Origin: Brachionus rotundiformis
Taxonomy: Eukaryota > Rotifera > Eurotatoria > Ploima > Brachionidae
Length of the DNA: 64,000 nucleotides
NCBI GenBank assembly: GCA_016802295.1
Contig: JAESIW010000179.1
Span: 1 to 64,000, forward strand
Direction of reading: 5' to 3'
Part shown: positions 12,782 to 22,626 of the stretch, one piece after another
How the letters are laid out: each line of letters starts with the position of its first letter
Numbering within the stretch: position 1 is the first letter of the stretch
Made by a program: the position numbers and the translations under genes
Notes under the pieces: generated by a model
Seen by the model: only the letters and a program-made list of their open reading frames with translations
Told to the model about the DNA's origin: nothing
Database searches by the model: none

Positions 12782-13333
12782 TTATCCAAAATCATTATTA
12801 ATTTTATTTGAATTATCAATACTCGAATTCAAGCTTTTTAAAATAACATTTTTATTCAAAACATAGTTACTAAATTGTCTATTTAATTTTTTAACTTCAT
12901 TATCAAAGCTATTTGTATTGGTAATATTTGAATTTGCTCCTTTGCGGACCAAGTTTAAGCTATCTACTTTATTCACTTTGACCATAGAACCATATTTATT
13001 TTGTTTAATACCATTTTTTAAATTTCTGTAATCCCCATTAATCGAGTAACTTTTATTATAGTGGTAACCATCAGTGGTCGATTCAGTAGTTGTCGTAGTC
13101 GATTCTGTTGTAGTTGATGTAGACAAGGTATTAGAAATTACGTTTTCATTTTTTATATTTGAATTAACACTGTCTTGAACCAAATTTGAGCTTAAAATCA
13201 AATTAGACACCAATTTTAAGTCGAATGATTCATCTGGATCAAAATATTGGTCCAAATAGGATTCATCAAAACTATGTCTACATTCATGGTAAATTAGAAA
13301 AAATACAAAATAAAATAATTCTTTTAATTTCAT
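12782..13333 (-). CDS. Asn/Ser/Thr-rich putative secreted protein
   Basis: 183 residues with an N-terminal hydrophobic signal-like segment (LKELFYFVFFLIYHEC). An acidic stretch follows, then a Thr/Ser block around residues 70-88 (TSTTTESTTTTTEST), typical of O-glycosylated mucin-like linkers. The second half contains GANSNITNTNSF, VNSNIKNENVI and NSSIDNSNKI, which look like degenerate versions of the GSNFNNNNAG repeats of the neighbouring genes. Many N-glycosylation sequons are present. No catalytic domain. Probably an extracellular structural or matrix protein of the same cluster (inference). Confidence 0.55.
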   Translation of the reverse strand: MKLKELFYFVFFLIYHECRHSFDESYLDQYFDPDESFDLKLVSNLILSSNLVQDSVNSNIKNENVISNTLSTSTTTESTTTTTESTTDGYHYNKSYSINGDYRNLKNGIKQNKYGSMVKVNKVDSLNLVRKGANSNITNTNSFDNEVKKLNRQFSNYVLNKNVILKSLNSSIDNSNKINNDFG

Positions 13334-13500
13334 TTTCTTTTTTTAATTTAAAAAAATTTCCTTTTTAAAGACACAAAATGTCAAAATGTCTTTTAAGGAG
13401 TGATATTAAAGTACAATGCTTGAAGGTAAATATTTATTGATTTATAAAAATTTAATTACAATTGATAAAAACGCCATTTGAAAATATTGTGTATAAAAGA

Positions 13501-13788
13501 TTATTTTTTGCCATTATTATTGTTGAAATTTGAACCACCGCCAAATCCAGCGTTATTGTTATTGAAGTTGGAGCCGCCAAAGCCTGCATTATTGTTGTTG
13601 AAGTTAGAGCCTCCAAAGCCGAAACCAGCATTGTTGTTGTTAAAATTCGATCCTCCCCTAAATCTGAAGCCACCTCTAAATTGACGCTTTTCGCGCACTT
13701 CAGTTTCAGTTACATTGGTTGTATTCATTTTGTCCATGGCGGCAACAATGGCGAACATGGCCATCAAAAACAGAAAAACTCTAAGCAT
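13501..13788 (-). CDS. secreted Asn-rich repeat protein with furin-type site (small)
   Basis: 95 residues. Signal peptide 1-17 (MLRVFLFLMAMFAIVAA), then a short propeptide with two N-glycosylation sequons (MNTTNVTETE), then REKR at 32-35, a furin/prohormone convertase-type site. Cleavage would leave an N-terminal Gln (QFRGGFRFRGG). The mature part has four SNFNNNN blocks separated by AGFGFGG-type glycine spacers and ends GKK. The 15.0 kb gene has the same plan and the same VREKRQF junction. No homologue with known function is recognised. Asn-tetrads at regular spacing suggest a fibrous or self-assembling extracellular protein (inference). Confidence 0.8.
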   Translation of the reverse strand: MLRVFLFLMAMFAIVAAMDKMNTTNVTETEVREKRQFRGGFRFRGGSNFNNNNAGFGFGGSNFNNNNAGFGGSNFNNNNAGFGGGSNFNNNNGKK

Positions 13789-13849
13789 CTTTTTTGATCG
13801 AATTTTTCAAAAAAATATAAACTTTTTAAGCTAAAGCTAAAGCTTTTCT

Positions 13850-14355
13850 TTTTATATCAATTAAACCATGTGCTTCTAGAAAAAATCTATTGTATAGTTT
13901 AATGCTAAATTCAAACAGTGTTGATTTGAAAAAATTGAAATTTTAAAGACATTCAAACTAATTATTTTTTCGATAATACATTTTTTATTGTTTAAAGCTT
14001 AAAAGAAAAATTTAGGTGCATAACTTTTATAGATAATAAATAATGAATTAATTAATTTCTTCCAATATTTATTGTTGAAACAAAAAGATGGAAAACTCCT
14101 GGAACAATTTACCATAAAAGCATAAATTGTTTTAAGGTCAAGTTTTGGAAAAAATATAAACTTTAGAGATATAAAATAAAGCATTTTAATAAATTCTAAA
14201 AAATTACTTATTTATAAAATCAATGTGACTTAAAAGCATGCTTTTATAAACTAAATAATTAAAATTAATTAAAAAACAAATTAAAATTAATACTTTATTT
14301 TCGATTCAAAAAAGTTTATATACAATTACAATTAAATAAGATAAAAAATCAATTT
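13850..14355. other. AT-rich spacer in secreted cluster
   Basis: No supportable gene between the 13.5 and 14.4 kb genes. A short minus-strand frame at 13999-14184 has no signal or domain and is treated as chance. Confidence 0.45.
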
Positions 14356-14360
14356 TGGAA

Positions 14361-14839
14361 TTAATTTAAATTGATTACATCATTTAGATCGACAAGTTTA
14401 TCTTGAATTAAAATGAAAGGGTTGGGAACTTTCTTTATAAGCTGACCATTTCTGATTATATTATACGAAGTGATTACTTTGTGATTGTCTTTGAGTATAA
14501 AAATTGGCTGAATTGATTCACCAGTATTATTGTTGATAAAAGTTGTTCCTGCCGGACCAAAATTGTTGTTGGTCACGGACTGTCCCGGTGCCAAGTTGTT
14601 GTTATTTACAACTCCACCGCCAAAATTGTTGTTTGTAAAGGTAAACGGATCAAATCCATTGTTATTGTTAATTGTATCACCAGGACCAAAATTATTGTTT
14701 GTAAAAGTAGCTCTTTTGGATTTGTCCAATAAACCTAGTAATAATTATAAGATTTTTTTTAATTTTCAGAAAATAAAGTCTCACTTAGACCACTAGTTAG
14801 CACCAAGCATAATTGAATTAGAATTATTTTTCTAAGCAT
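14361..14839 (-). CDS. secreted Asn-rich repeat protein, two exons
   Basis: Reconstructed from two exons: 14785-14839 and 14361-14734, split by a 50-base GT...AG intron, giving 142 residues in one frame. Exon 1 gives the signal peptide (MLRKIILIQLCLVLTSG). The dibasic site KSKR at residues 23-26 follows, then blocks FTNNNFGPGDTINNNN, FTNNNFGGGVVNNNN, VTNNNFGP and FINNNTG. The last ~60 residues are non-repetitive and end VDLNDVINLN. The layout parallels the genes at 13.5 and 15.0 kb, but the repeat is TNNNFG/INNNNG rather than SNFNNNN. No known domain. Likely an extracellular structural protein of the same family (inference). The splice join is supported by frame and by recovery of the signal peptide. 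Confidence 0.8.
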
Positions 14840-15027
14840 TTTATTTTTATGAAATGATTTAGAAGAGCTTAAAAGTGAGGGTTTTATTTAATCTTATGAA
14901 GTGATCTCGTGACTCTAAGCCGTGAGTTACAAAAAAATATTAAAATTTGAAATTTATTTGAATTAAATTAGTAGAAAATAATTTCGATTCATAAAAATTA
15001 ATTTAACTGTATTATTTAAAAAATTGA

Positions 15028-15639
15028 TTAAGCGTTGTTGTTATTAAAATTTGATCCTTCTCCATCATTATTGTTGTTAAAATTTGAACCAAAGCCTACT
15101 CCGGCATTGTTATTGTTAAAATTAGACCCTCCATGGCCTCCTGCGTTGTTGTTGTTGAAGTTTGAACCTCCGCCAACGCCTGCATTATTGTTGTTAAAAT
15201 TTGACCCTCCGAACCCTGTGCCAGCATTGTTGTTATTGAAGTTTGATCCGCCACCGACTCCAGCATTGTTGTTGTTAAAATTCGAACCATGTCCTGATCC
15301 AGCATTGTTGTTGTTGAAGTTTGAACCACCACCAACGCCTGCATTATTGTTGTTAAAATTCGAACCATGTCCTGATCCGGCATTGTTGTTGTTGAAATTC
15401 GATCCACCACCAAAACCTTGGTTAAACTTTCCAAATTTCTTTCGATTTGGAAAAAAGAATCTCAACTCATCTCTAAATCTGTCCCTAAAGCCGAATCTCA
15501 TACCAAATTGTCTTTTTTCACGCACTTCTAGGTTAGTGCTATTTGTTTGATTTGAGGTTAGTGTATTATTAGTCAAGTTGAATTCAGACGCTTGGCTGAT
15601 CACTACCAATGAGAGGGTAAGGAGAAAAATTTTTAACAT
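15028..15639 (-). CDS. secreted Asn-rich repeat protein with ten SNFNNNN repeats
   Basis: 203 residues. Signal peptide 1-18 (MLKIFLLTLSLVVISQAS), then an Asn/Thr propeptide with several sequons (NLTNNTLTSNQTNSTN), then the convertase-type site REKR at 40-43 giving an N-terminal Gln. A basic aromatic stretch follows (RFGFRDRFRDELRFFFPNRK), then ten SNFNNNN units separated by 4-6 residue spacers alternating AGVGGG and AGSGHG. Coding repeats are nearly identical at DNA level, so length variation by slippage or unequal crossing-over is expected. Paralogue of the 13.5 kb gene. Function unknown; regular Asn ladders and Gly spacers suggest self-assembly outside the cell (inference). Confidence 0.85.
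   Translation of the reverse strand: MLKIFLLTLSLVVISQASEFNLTNNTLTSNQTNSTNLEVREKRQFGMRFGFRDRFRDELRFFFPNRKKFGKFNQGFGGGSNFNNNNAGSGHGSNFNNNNAGVGGGSNFNNNNAGSGHGSNFNNNNAGVGGGSNFNNNNAGTGFGGSNFNNNNAGVGGGSNFNNNNAGGHGGSNFNNNNAGVGFGSNFNNNNDGEGSNFNNNNA
15040..15420. repeat. tandem coding minisatellite (SNFNNNN units)
   Basis: About ten in-frame units of 33-42 bases inside the secreted protein gene. Alternating spacer types suggest that pairs of units were duplicated together. Confidence 0.85.
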
Positions 15640-15836
15640 CTTTAAGTATGAACTAAATAAAATCTTTATCTACTGCTGTACAATTTATAAAATTTTCATT
15701 AGCTGTGTGACATGAACTCACGCTTTTTTGGGCTCAAGAAAATAAAAATTAAAAAAGTATTAATTTATTTAGTATTATAAATTTTAAAATTCAAAAATAA
15801 ATATATGATATAGTAAGCCAATTTAATGTTAAATGG

Positions 15837-16031
15837 CTAAGGACTTTTATTTGATGTAAGAATAGTGTTTGTTAGCTGCTTTTCAATTATAGCTGAGTCT
15901 TTGACCATACGTTTTACCATCATTAGTCCCCGTTCCATAATTTCTCGCTTCATTTCATCCATGTCCATCAGCGAGCATCCTGTCAATGCAATCAAAACAG
16001 CTAGTATTATGATCCATTTCATTTTAACCAA
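15837..16031 (-). CDS. small secreted or lipoprotein-like peptide precursor
   Basis: 64 residues; initiation at Met1 or Met4. MKWIIILAVLIALTGC is a compact signal peptide. The mature portion is Met-rich and charged (SLMDMDEMKREIMERGLM) with two short basic sites (VKR, MVKD) and no cysteine after the signal. No family recognised. It lies at the end of the minus-strand secreted cluster. Could be a peptide precursor or a small gland protein. Confidence 0.55.
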   Translation of the reverse strand: MVKMKWIIILAVLIALTGCSLMDMDEMKREIMERGLMMVKRMVKDSAIIEKQLTNTILTSNKSP

Positions 16032-16089
16032 CTATCAATTAATTAAGATAGACTTTTATTTATATTCGAGTATAGAAACATAGCATTAA

Positions 16090-16680
16090 AAAGTTTTAAT
16101 TCACATGGTATACTTAACATTTCGAGTTACAACCAAACATCAATTTTTGAGCAATATTTTGAATTATAAAAATTAAAGAGGGATTCAAAACTAAATCAAA
16201 TAATAAAAAATGATAATGCAAAACTTTTGAAATAATAAAATAATAGAAAATTATTTAAATAGTTAATTTAATTGTAGATCTTTTTGAAATTTATAAAGCT
16301 TTTCTTTTTTTTTTTTAAAATTTAGAAAAAAATAAAACAAAATCAAACAAAATATGAGCTAGAGCATTGTTTAATATTGGTTTATTTATCATAATTCATA
16401 GAAAAATTTTTGCTTCAAATCCTTCACCACTAGGTATAATCCTGAAAAATAAAATAGCCCGATCATCATAAACAAGTTAAAAATTACATTTTGAAAAAAT
16501 AAGAGGTTTCAAATGAAATGATTTTTATTCTTAATTTTTACAACTTTTTTAATTAGAATTTTTAAACTTAATACTTTTCTAAATTCAATTAATAGAATAA
16601 CTTGAAATAAAATTTAATTAAATTTGTTTAAATTAAAAATCTAAGATTAAGATAAAAAGAATTAATTTCAATTTTAAAAA
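16090..16680. other. AT-rich spacer
   Basis: No supportable feature. Confidence 0.5.
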
Positions 16681-16685
16681 TTTAT

Positions 16686-17237
16686 TTATATTTCATTAAA
16701 TGATTTTATATCCAAGTCTAAATGAAATTTTTCCAAAAAATCTTCAATTGTAAAATCAAGTCGATCTATTTCTTGTTTATAATCTTCCTTGTTTTCATAT
16801 TCTCTGATTGCTTTTTTTTCAAATTCATTTATTTTATCAATCAAAAAGTCGTGTACTTGATTAAGATCATCAGTGGCAAATTTTGTTTTCAATTCAACGT
16901 CATATCTAAGTAAAGAGCAATGATTTTTTATTTTGTCAACTCCCTGATCGCTAGAAACTTGAATTGATTTTTCTTTTATCGAATCACCCAGGATACGAAA
17001 TCGTGACTCGATTATTGACCTTATTAATCTCTGGATTTTTTGGTTAATCTTGAAACCTGACTTTGGTATTTCATGTTCTTGATGGCAAAAATAGCATAAA
17101 TAGTATTTACTTCCACCTTTTTCGAAAGAAGATGCACATTCTTTGCAGCATATCTCTCCACATGGCAGCATTACTGGTTCTCTAAGAAATTTTTTACAAA
17201 TTTCACATCGGATCAAATCACTTAAACTATCAACCAT
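16686..17237 (-). CDS. RING-like zinc-binding protein with coiled coil
   Basis: 183 residues. The N-terminal domain has zinc-ligand spacing Cys11-x2-Cys14, Cys26 (LPCGEIC), Cys31, Cys34, Cys48-x2-Cys51 and His55, then the IPKSGF stretch. This is a RING-type fold in which the classical CGH histidine is replaced by CGE. The same spacing occurs in the 33.6 kb gene. The rest (about 80-183) is charged and helical (LIDKINEFEKKAIREYENK), probably a coiled coil as in TRIM-like proteins. There is no B-box, NHL or SPRY domain, so it is shorter than typical TRIM ligases. Likely a ubiquitin-ligase-type scaffold (family inference). The start is supported by the Zn domain beginning at residue 11. Confidence 0.8.
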   Translation of the reverse strand: MVDSLSDLIRCEICKKFLREPVMLPCGEICCKECASSFEKGGSKYYLCYFCHQEHEIPKSGFKINQKIQRLIRSIIESRFRILGDSIKEKSIQVSSDQGVDKIKNHCSLLRYDVELKTKFATDDLNQVHDFLIDKINEFEKKAIREYENKEDYKQEIDRLDFTIEDFLEKFHLDLDIKSFNEI

Positions 17238-17299
17238 CTTTAAAATAACAGAAAATAAAACAAAACTTATATTTCTTCAAATTATTTTTAGAATGAACT

Positions 17300-18280
17300 A
17301 TTTTTAAAATTAATTCATAGAAACTTTTATAATTAAAAATATTTTCTTTTCTTTAAATTAAATAATAGAAATCATGAAATGCTTAAAATTAATCTAGAAA
17401 ACCTTAAAAAATGTACAATTTTAAATAAAAATAATACTCAGATTAAAGACTTGGGTACTTATTAAATTTTTGGAACAGCATTCTCAGTTTCCACTAAATG
17501 AATAGAAATTTTTTTGACTTTCACAAATAATAAATTTGTATTTATAAATTTTGATCATTAGAGGTGAATTCAAAGGATTTTATTTATTAAAAACAAAATT
17601 TGAATTCAAATTATTTAATTCTTCAAAAATATATTGACAGAATTGATTAAAATAAAAATTTACATTTAAAAACTTTTAAAGTATAAAGTCAAAACAAAAT
17701 AAAGTTATATCATATGATTTTGTTGAACGAAAAAACATACTTTGTCTGGTATGAAAAACCACAATTTTATTTTAGAAACCAAACTTTGGATAAATTTAAT
17801 AAAATTCTGTTTAATAAAGGTGTAACATTATTTAATTAATTAATCAATTAATCAACTATTTATTTTTCTATTAGTTTGATTTTTAATTTGATATCGTACA
17901 TTGTACATATTTAACAAAACTTTTTTTTCAAAGTATTAATTACTTAAAATAATTTTAATAATACTATTTATATTTAATGCATTTAGCAGTTTTGTCTCGT
18001 CTAGTTATAAATTAAAATGTCAATAGATAATTTAGCAATCAATTTTAATTTTTAAAGATTTAAGTCACAATTAAATCAAATAAAAGGGACATGAAAATTT
18101 AAATAAAATTCAATGTATAAAGATTTAAATTTTAGCAGCTTATTATATTAAAATGTAATAAAACGATATTCAAAATGACTGATAAAATAAGGATATTTCA
18201 CAATCTTGGTAATTGTTTTTAGGAATGATAGTTAGAAGTTCATAAAAATAAAGTTTTTAGGAGTTAAAAATGCTCTAAGC
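17300..18280. other. AT-rich spacer
   Basis: No gene seen before the retroelement relic at about 18285. Confidence 0.5.
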
Positions 18281-18284
18281 AGAA

Positions 18285-18420
18285 CTTGTTAGACCTAATT
18301 TGAAGTAAAAGCTTTAACCTGATTGAACTCAAAGCCAGAAAAGGACATTTCTGAAATCATAAAGATTCAGAGAAAATCTGCAGATAAAGTATCTTCACTT
18401 CGTATATATAGCTATACCAA
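18285..18420 (+). mobile_element. non-LTR retrotransposon relic (reverse transcriptase C-terminal region)
   Basis: Frame 1 reads LVRPNLK, matching the L-V-R-P-x-L-E-Y motif of LINE reverse transcriptases. After a frameshift it reads EIIKIQRKSADKVSSLR, matching the IEkVQRRaTK-like motif that follows in these proteins. Stops and the frameshift show a dead fragment. Both ends are indistinct. Confidence 0.6.
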
Positions 18421-18429
18421 ATGAACCAG

Positions 18430-19040
18430 AAAGTCCTTTATTAAGGATGCAAATAAAAAATAAATGGACACCTTATTTTAAAAATGGTTTAAATTTTTGC
18501 CAAAGAAAATCATTCAATACATTCAAAATACATGGTTTGAAAAAGAGTGAAAATTTGATTGTGTTGTTACAATTTCAACAGTGCATGCCTTACTGAATAG
18601 TTGACGTCGAATCAATTATAGAAAAATTAATCAGGGCAAAAGATAACCGAATAACTATCTGCCATAGCTGCTATGAGCAATAGGAATGCATTAATTACTT
18701 CAATTAACTTATTAAGAAAATAAAAATTTGGCCAATTTAAAACTAAATAAATTTTCCATTAAAAATTGATTTAATAATTAAAAATATCTTTTTTAATATT
18801 TTTTTATTTCTAGTTATTTGAAAAAATTATTATTAATTAATTTCGAATGGATGTTCCAAAATCAACTTTTCTTTTTTATGTCATTTTTTTTTCTTTTTTT
18901 TGTAAAAAAAACATTCATTTATCTAACTCTTTGGGCTGGAAGGAAGAACAAAGTTCCAAATCTATATTTTAAATAAAAAAAGATTTTATAAATTAGAAAT
19001 AATTTTTTATTATAGTTTAGATTTGAAATTATTTCTTTAC
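18430..19040. other. AT-rich spacer, possible continuation of decayed LINE
   Basis: No intact frame. Weak LINE-like wording may continue to about 18560. Confidence 0.4.
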
Positions 19041-19045
19041 AAAAA

Positions 19046-20065
19046 ATGAAATTTTTTGTTTACTTGACTCTTTTATTCAAAATTTTAGCAAGTATTTTTT
19101 CCTTATATCTGATAGATTAAGTAATAATTAAAAAATTAATTTTTGTAATATCAGTGGGTCAAGTTTTCCACAAAAGAAGCGTCGTCTTGGATATTCAAGA
19201 CCTTTATGGAGTGCTAATAAGAAAATTAATCATGTCGAGCAAAATGAAATGTATGGCTTTTTGTTACCAACTTAATGCTTGTCAATATGTATCTCATAAA
19301 AATTCTATTTGCATTCTTTATTCATTTTATGCACAATATTATTTTCAGAATAGTTCACAATCATTCTTATATGAAAAAATAAATTCAAAAAAGTAAAAAA
19401 TAAAATTATCTGTTTATTTTTAATGTATTTTTAAATTATCAAGCTCTGGATTGATTAACTTTTGGCCAATTGAGAACGGAGTAGGTCAAGATGTGGTCGA
19501 ATCTAAAGATCTTTTTGGACCCTACTTTTGTTTTTATTCGAATGATCGCTTTGGTAAAAGCAACTCTGTCCTAAGTTTTAGTAGTGGATATATCATGGCA
19601 CCAAAAGGAGTTGTTCTGGGAAATGAATTTACTATTTTGACTTGGGTGAAGCTAAAATCATATATTGAATGGCAACGTTTGTTTGATTTTGGTATAGGAC
19701 AATATGACAACAATATTTATGTAAGCTTATCAGATCCACAAAATAGAATTGCTTTCCACATATTCAACCCCGAAATTAATGAGGTTATATCATCGGATAT
19801 ATTAGTATTAAATCAATGGTATCATTTGGGATTTACTTTGAGTGACGGCTTAATGTCTATTTTTGTTAATGGTAAATGGGTAAATTCAACTCAAAGTGAC
19901 AACAAGTACTTAATTACCAAAGCTTATAAAGAATATGGTTATTTTGGGAAAAGCTATTGGAATTATGACTCCTACGGTGATTTTGAATGTGATGAAATAA
20001 AAATTTTTAATAAGGAATTAAATGTTTCTGATATCAACAGTGAATTTATTAATGGATATTTTTAA
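19046..20065 (+). CDS. secreted PAN-like / LamG-like protein 1
   Basis: Three exons, 19046-19091, 19155-19392 and 19444-20065, joined by GT...AG introns of 63 and 51 bases; 301 residues in frame. Exon 1 encodes the signal peptide (MKFFVYLTLLFKILA). Exon 2 encodes a small Cys domain with Cys48, Cys52, Cys58 and Cys68 (KCMAFC, ACQYVS, SICILY), a PAN/apple-like spacing. Exon 3 encodes a concanavalin A-like/LamG jellyroll: GLINFWPIENG start, FTILTWVKLKS, WQRLFDFG, NQWYHLGFTLSDG, FVNGKWV and a DEIKIFNKEL end. Predicted extracellular carbohydrate- or protein-binding protein. Two paralogues follow at 20.8 and 25.5 kb with the same exon phases (1 and 2). Confidence 0.85.
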
Positions 20066-20069
20066 TAAA

Positions 20070-20790
20070 TTTTTTTTTCACTATAAAATTTTACAAAATA
20101 ATTTAAAATCGTAATTTATTTTTAAAAAAACTGAAATAATAGATCAATTTTAAAGTTGAAATTTTTATTAAATTTATCAAAGTTTAGTTTAAGTTTTTAT
20201 TTCCTTTATTTTGGGAAATTTATTTAGTCATGAATTTGCGTCACTTAAATTATCATGAAAACTAAAAATTTTAAATTTGAGACAAATTAAACGAGATAGG
20301 CTTTCTAAGTTTATTTTGCCATAATAAAATGTTTTGAAAATTTTATTTTAGTTTTAAAATCTAAATTATAAAAATCAATAATTAAATTTGTCTTATTAGA
20401 ACTTTAAAAAAAGCTCAAGAGTTAAGTAAACTAAACGAAACAACCAAGTTTCCGATCAATTAAATCTATCTACCATTATTTTCCTATTTTAATTTAAGTA
20501 AAATAAATTTCAATATGGATGAAATTTCAAAAAGAAAACTAAATCTCTCCTTAAAAGCTAAATTTTCATGTGCATCATAATGTCAAGCATGCTATTTTTC
20601 TGGTACAAAAAACTTTTATTTTTTGATTTTTGAGGTATTAGACATTTTATTTTCAAAATCTTTTTGTTGTAGAATTATATCTCTGCGATTCTGATAACTA
20701 TTAATATCCATTTTCTTAACTTAATCTCCCATGAAAATACAATGCTTAAATTTTATCTTTTTAGATTAAATAAATTTAAAAATATTTAAA
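20070..20790. other. spacer between LamG paralogues
   Basis: AT-rich, no supported feature. Confidence 0.5.
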
Positions 20791-20797
20791 ATAATAA

Positions 20798-21830
20798 ATG
20801 GTTTTTAAGTTTTCAGTCTGTTTTTATTTGCTGATTTTATCTCAAACTAGTAAAAGTAGTAAATAATTTAACTTTTAAATTGTCGATGTATAACTTATGA
20901 ATCATTTAAGGTTTAATATATGAAATAAAAAAGGTTTACTTGACAATTCAAGCTTATGAAGAATCAGTTAGATTGTATTCATCTTCAAATCTGATTCAAT
21001 GCTTGAACCAATGTGGAAATAAGACAGATTGCCAATATGTTTCATTTTTATCTTCAAGTTGTATACTTTATACATTTTTAGCAAAATATCATTTTCATAA
21101 TGCCAGCCAAAGTGGTCTAGAAACAATTCTATATGAAAAATAAAATCAAAGAATGTATTGAAATTTCAAAAAATTATTCAATTTTATTTAATTTTCAATT
21201 AGGTTCGGATTGATTCACTACTGGCCGATTGAATATGGTAATACTAGAGACTTAATTGGGTCAAAAGATTTGTACGATGCCCAAAATTCAAGCTTTGTTC
21301 CAGACCGCTTTGGTAAAAATAATTCAGCATTGAAATTCGTGAATGGTTTTATCAAGGCCCCAAGTGGAATTTATTTTGGAAATGAATTTACTATTTTAAC
21401 ATGGGTGAAACTAGATAGTATTCGACACAAATGGCAAAGACTTTTTGATTTTGCTACTAATAACAACCAAAATAATGTTTATGTTTCATTATCAAGTTTA
21501 GATCATAATGAGGTTACTTTTCGAATAAAGCATACTGATGATTGGTACTTAAATTTAACAAACAAAGAATTACCAGTAAATACTTGGCATCATTTAGGAT
21601 TTACTTTTAATAACAAAAATGGTGCACTTTATTTGAATGGAACATTAATGATAAATGAAACAATTCTTCTCGATAATAAGAATATTTCCGTCGTGAGGAA
21701 TTTTAACTACTTTGGGAAAAGCAATGCGGAAAATAATCCAAATGGTTATTTTGAATGTGACGATATTAAAATTTTAAATAGATCTTTGGACATTCCTGAA
21801 ATAAGAGATGAATATATGAATAATTGTTAA
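20798..21830 (+). CDS. secreted PAN-like / LamG-like protein 2, with in-frame TAA
   Basis: Same three-exon plan as the 19.0 kb gene: 20798-20849 (signal peptide MVFKFSVCFYLLILSQ), 20911-21154 (Cys domain QCLNQCGNKTDCQYV, SSCILYTF) and 21203-21830 (LamG: GLIHYWPIEYG, FTILTWVKL, WQRLFDF, NTWHHLGFTFN, YFECDDIKILNRSL). All phases fit (1 and 2), giving 307 sense codons if read through. A TAA at 21141-21143 (codon 95, after LYEK) lies in frame between the Cys domain and LamG. Paralogues have a sense codon there. The gene is therefore either a pseudogene or polymorphic null, makes a 94-residue secreted Cys-domain peptide only, or uses a splice I cannot see. Confidence 0.65.
21141..21143 (+). other. 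in-frame stop between the two domains of LamG protein 2
   Basis: TAA directly after LYEK. In the paralogues the corresponding reading continues into KINSK or KVKKN. The DNA around it shows one fewer A in the run than the 19.3 kb gene. Confidence 0.6.
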
Positions 21831-21839
21831 CGAGTTTTT

Positions 21840-22390
21840 AGTGTCAAGTTTTTGTTGTGAACTAACCGTAAAAAAAAACAAACATAATAATTATATTTTA
21901 AATTTCCAAATAAAATGTAAAATAAGCATTTAATCAAAACCATTAAATGTTTTATTATACTGCTTGATGTTGTTAAATTATTCTATTTTATAAATATAAA
22001 TTCTAAATAATTTTAATCAAATATGTTAGCTTAAAAAGGCCTGAGTCCGAATCCGGAGGGATGATATTGCGCCTTTATTAACTATGAAATAAAATACAAT
22101 TATGAAATTATTTACTGAATTAATTGAATTTAGTTTGTAAGACTATCTATATAATGTACACTTATGTTTCTTAAACGTTTCATTACCACTAAATGTGAAT
22201 ATTCCGTTTATAGATTAATAAAACAAATAATAAAAAATTATAATTTAATCGGACAGGTATTTCTTTTACTTTTCAGTTTTTTAATAAAGAAAAATAAAAC
22301 AGATAAAATATTTACAATAACTTCAAAAAAGTACGATATTCAATTGAAATGAAAAATAGCTTGATTTTGAGAAAAAAAACATGGTGACAT
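21840..22390. other. spacer before inverted repeat
   Basis: AT-rich. It contains a short GC-richer spot near 22036-22075 (GAGTCCGAATCCGGAGGG) that resembles half of a tRNA T-arm but forms no tRNA. Confidence 0.4.
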
Positions 22391-22557
22391 AACTATATTT
22401 AGTTTTATGGAACATTTTGATTCAAATCTTTGGAAATGTAACAACTCCTAAATTTATTCTTGTACAAAAAAAAAATTTGAAAAAATGAATTGGTTTTGCC
22501 ACCAAATAATATAGATCAGGTTGGCAAATTAATTTTAAAAATAAAAATTGTTCAGAG

Positions 22558-22563
22558 TATAAA
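22558..22563 (+). promoter_or_regulatory. TATA box, Gly/Tyr gene copy 2
   Basis: TATAAA 64 bases upstream of the ATG, conserved in all copies. Confidence 0.6.
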
Positions 22564-22626
22564 TTGAACGAAAATGATTCTTGGAAATGTCATCAAAATA
22601 TCTAATAGAAAATTAAGCTTGGTAAA

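Noticed and set aside
13478..13684. Leu/Pro-rich plus-strand frames opposite the Asn-repeat genes (also 14530 and 15035)
   Set aside because: Antisense reading of AAC/AAT and GGN repeats automatically gives Leu/Val/Pro strings.
15096..15434. 112-codon minus-strand frame overlapping the ten-repeat Asn protein
   Set aside because: Thr/Met/Leu-rich shadow frame of the same repeats. It lacks a signal peptide, while the other frame has a complete precursor layout.
22036..22075. GTCCGAATCCGGAGG, resembling part of a tRNA
   Set aside because: The rest of a cloverleaf is missing. It may be a TE fragment but cannot be assigned.
22164..22352. 62-codon plus-strand frame before the inverted repeat
   Set aside because: Lys/Ile-rich without signal or domain; probably chance.
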